DNA from: JBEPVZ01 sp041690695
Lineage (GTDB): Bacteria; Patescibacteriota; Microgenomatia; Daviesbacterales; UBA10151
DNA: 22,973 nucleotides
Reading direction: 5' to 3'
Assembly (NCBI GenBank): GCA_041690695.1
Contig: JBEPVZ010000019.1
Span: 1-22,973 of the forward strand
This document shows positions 21,752-22,973 of this stretch, in pieces. Both the position numbers and the translations under genes were made by a program. Position 1 is the first letter of the stretch; each line of letters begins with the position of its first letter. Under the pieces are notes generated by a model. The model did not search any database, was not told the DNA's origin, and worked only from the letters and a program-made list of their open reading frames with translations.

Positions 21752-22507
21752 GTGGCTAAAACTAAGACTAACAAAACAACTAAAACTAAATCTTCAAAGC
21801 AAACAAGCACCAATCTTAAGGTCGCTTCCTCTAAAACAACTCAAAATTCAATGCCAGCTTGGCAAGTTTGGTTTGAGAAAGTTCAAGCTGATTTAAATAT
21901 AGATCAATCGATCTTTAGCTTAATCATCGGAGCATTAATCGTTCTGGTTTTAGGTGTTCTAGTTTTTAAGTTCTTTAATTCATCCAGTCAAGTTGGCCCA
22001 AGCCAAGAAACAGTCAGCCCTCAGAACCAACCCACCGCTGACGTTAGTCCAGACAATCTACCAGGTAACTACACCGTTAAAGATGGTGATACTCTCTTTA
22101 AAATTGCTCAAGCCTACTACAACGATGGCTATCAATATCAAAAAATCGCTGATGAGAATAAATTAACTGATGTTAATAACATTACCGTCGGTCAAGTTTT
22201 AGTCATCCCTAAGATGGAAACAGCCAGCAGTTCGCCAGCAATGACCGCAAGCCCAACTGATGTTATGGCTAGCCCATCTAGCTCACCTCTTGATATGACC
22301 ACCACTCCAGCTGGACAACCTCAAGATACTGAATGGGGAACAGCCGTTAATGGCTCGACTTATACTGTTCAAGCCGGGGATTGGTTATCAAAAATTGCAG
22401 GTCGAGCTTATGGCGATATCTATGCTTTCGATAAGATCGCTAAAGCTAACAATATCTCAGATCCTAATAACTTAGAGCCAGGTACTGTTTTACAAATTCC
22501 TCGATAA
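21752..22507 (+). CDS. Membrane-anchored protein with two LysM domains
   Basis: A 251-residue protein. A Lys/Thr-rich cytoplasmic N-terminus (1-33) is followed by one membrane helix (about 53-74, IFSLIIGALIVLVLGVLVF). The first LysM domain spans about 106-153 (NYTVKDGDTLFKIAQAYY to GQVLVIPK) and the second 203-250 (TYTVQAGDWLSKIAGRAYGD to GTVLQIP). They are separated by a Ser/Pro/Thr-rich linker with several ASPT/ASPS units. LysM domains bind N-acetylglucosamine-containing glycans such as peptidoglycan. With no catalytic domain, a structural or anchoring role at the cell wall is likely. The start is GTG with an AGGA ribosome site. The divergent LytR_C neighbour and the downstream propeller protein make this an envelope cluster. 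Confidence 0.9.
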   Translation: MAKTKTNKTTKTKSSKQTSTNLKVASSKTTQNSMPAWQVWFEKVQADLNIDQSIFSLIIGALIVLVLGVLVFKFFNSSSQVGPSQETVSPQNQPTADVSPDNLPGNYTVKDGDTLFKIAQAYYNDGYQYQKIADENKLTDVNNITVGQVLVIPKMETASSSPAMTASPTDVMASPSSSPLDMTTTPAGQPQDTEWGTAVNGSTYTVQAGDWLSKIAGRAYGDIYAFDKIAKANNISDPNNLEPGTVLQIPR

Positions 22508-22529
22508 TTAGTCAACTTTACTAAATTTA

Positions 22530-22546
22530 GGTATAATACTTATACC
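22530..22546 (+). promoter_or_regulatory. -10 box embedded in a palindrome before the PD40 gene
   Basis: TATAAT at 22532-22537 lies inside the left arm and spacer of GGTATAA (22530-22536), TAC, TTATACC (22540-22546), a perfect 7-base inverted repeat. The expected start site falls in the right arm, leaving about 6 bases before the ATG at 22550 and no Shine-Dalgarno site. The layout suits a repressor operator that blocks the promoter. Confidence 0.55.
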
Positions 22547-22549
22547 CAA

Positions 22550-22973
22550 ATGAAAAGATTATTAGTAATCTCAGCAAGTTTAATTATCCTCATATTAATC
22601 TTTGGGACCATTAAACATTATAAAAATACTCACCCTTCTAAACAGACTGCTTTAAGTTCTAATAATTGCTGGGGACAACCGGTTTGTGCGGGTAAAAATC
22701 CATTGGTTAAAAATGTGACTGTCTTACAAAAGAATGGTGGCCGTGCGAGATTCTCACCAGATGGCCAAACGATCGTCTTCGATCGTAAAAATCCCAATGG
22801 TTATTATGAGTTATATTTATCTGATCTCAAAGGTAATGTTCTAACTTCGCTAACAGAAGGTAAAAATGGGATTGCCCAAAAAAATAACGGTAACGCCATA
22901 TATGATCCAACTGGCAAATATATCGTATTTATATCGGAAGCTAGTCATCATTTAGCTGATAATATTCCTGCAT
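22550..22973 (+). CDS. PD40 (TolB-like) beta-propeller protein, partial at the right edge
   Basis: An open frame of 141 codons begins at the ATG at 22550 and runs off the window. Residues 4-20 (LLVISASLIILILIFG) form a signal anchor. A short cysteine-containing segment (NNCWGQPVCAG) precedes propeller repeats: ARFSPDGQTIVFDRKN (66-81) followed by YYELYLSDLKGN is a canonical PD40 blade, and YDPTGKYIVFIS (118-129) starts the next. Such propellers act outside the membrane in protein or glycan binding. It starts 42 bases after the LysM gene on the same strand but has its own promoter. The full domain set is not visible. Confidence 0.8.
   Translation, partial: MKRLLVISASLIILILIFGTIKHYKNTHPSKQTALSSNNCWGQPVCAGKNPLVKNVTVLQKNGGRARFSPDGQTIVFDRKNPNGYYELYLSDLKGNVLTSLTEGKNGIAQKNNGNAIYDPTGKYIVFISEASHHLADNIPA

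Overview
This window looks like part of a small, AT-rich bacterial genome, most likely from the Candidate Phyla Radiation (Patescibacteria), with a Microgenomates-like flavour. That placement is an inference from tight gene packing, short versions of universal enzymes, envelope-anchored LytR_C, LysM and beta-propeller proteins, and a scarcity of Shine-Dalgarno sites. The genetic code looks standard: UGA is used as a stop. There are no IS elements, CRISPR arrays or phage genes, and no gene-free stretch longer than about 160 bases.

Layout. Positions 3-943 (+) hold the tail of a membrane protein and a secreted LssY_C-like protein. Positions 5758-944 (-) hold dnaE, then the conserved run rplS, rnhB and yraN; yraN is a pseudogene. 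A divergent FAD-linked D-lactate/glycolate-type dehydrogenase follows (5832-7466, +), ending tail to tail with a hicB-hicA toxin-antitoxin pair (-). Next comes gatC-gatA-gatB (-), the amidotransferase that makes Gln-tRNA and/or Asn-tRNA. Upstream of it is a 695-residue protein I do not recognise (13040-10953), with the best promoter in the window. Then come htpX and polX-lemA (-).

Positions 16379-19855 (-) are a visibly more AT-rich surface-glycan cluster: a glycosyltransferase with a degenerate methyltransferase domain, a polytopic membrane protein and a SAM methyltransferase. These run with almost no gap into polX and lemA. An FkbM methyltransferase (+) diverges from the cluster and its reading frame ends inside the antisense of tRNA-Asp(GTC). 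Beyond the tRNA, a LytR_C protein (-) and a double-LysM protein (+) are divergent, and the window ends inside a PD40 beta-propeller gene.

The most interesting pattern is regulatory. At least eight genes that begin transcription units have a -10-like hexamer only 6-8 bases before the start codon, which predicts leaderless mRNAs. Internal genes are mostly overlapped or abutted, and only a few show a Shine-Dalgarno site. Other points worth a second look are the unrecognised 695-residue protein, the yraN decay, the tRNA/methyltransferase overlap, the methyltransferase remnant fused to the glycosyltransferase, and a shortened GatB. I did not find a clear new multi-gene defence or mobile system.
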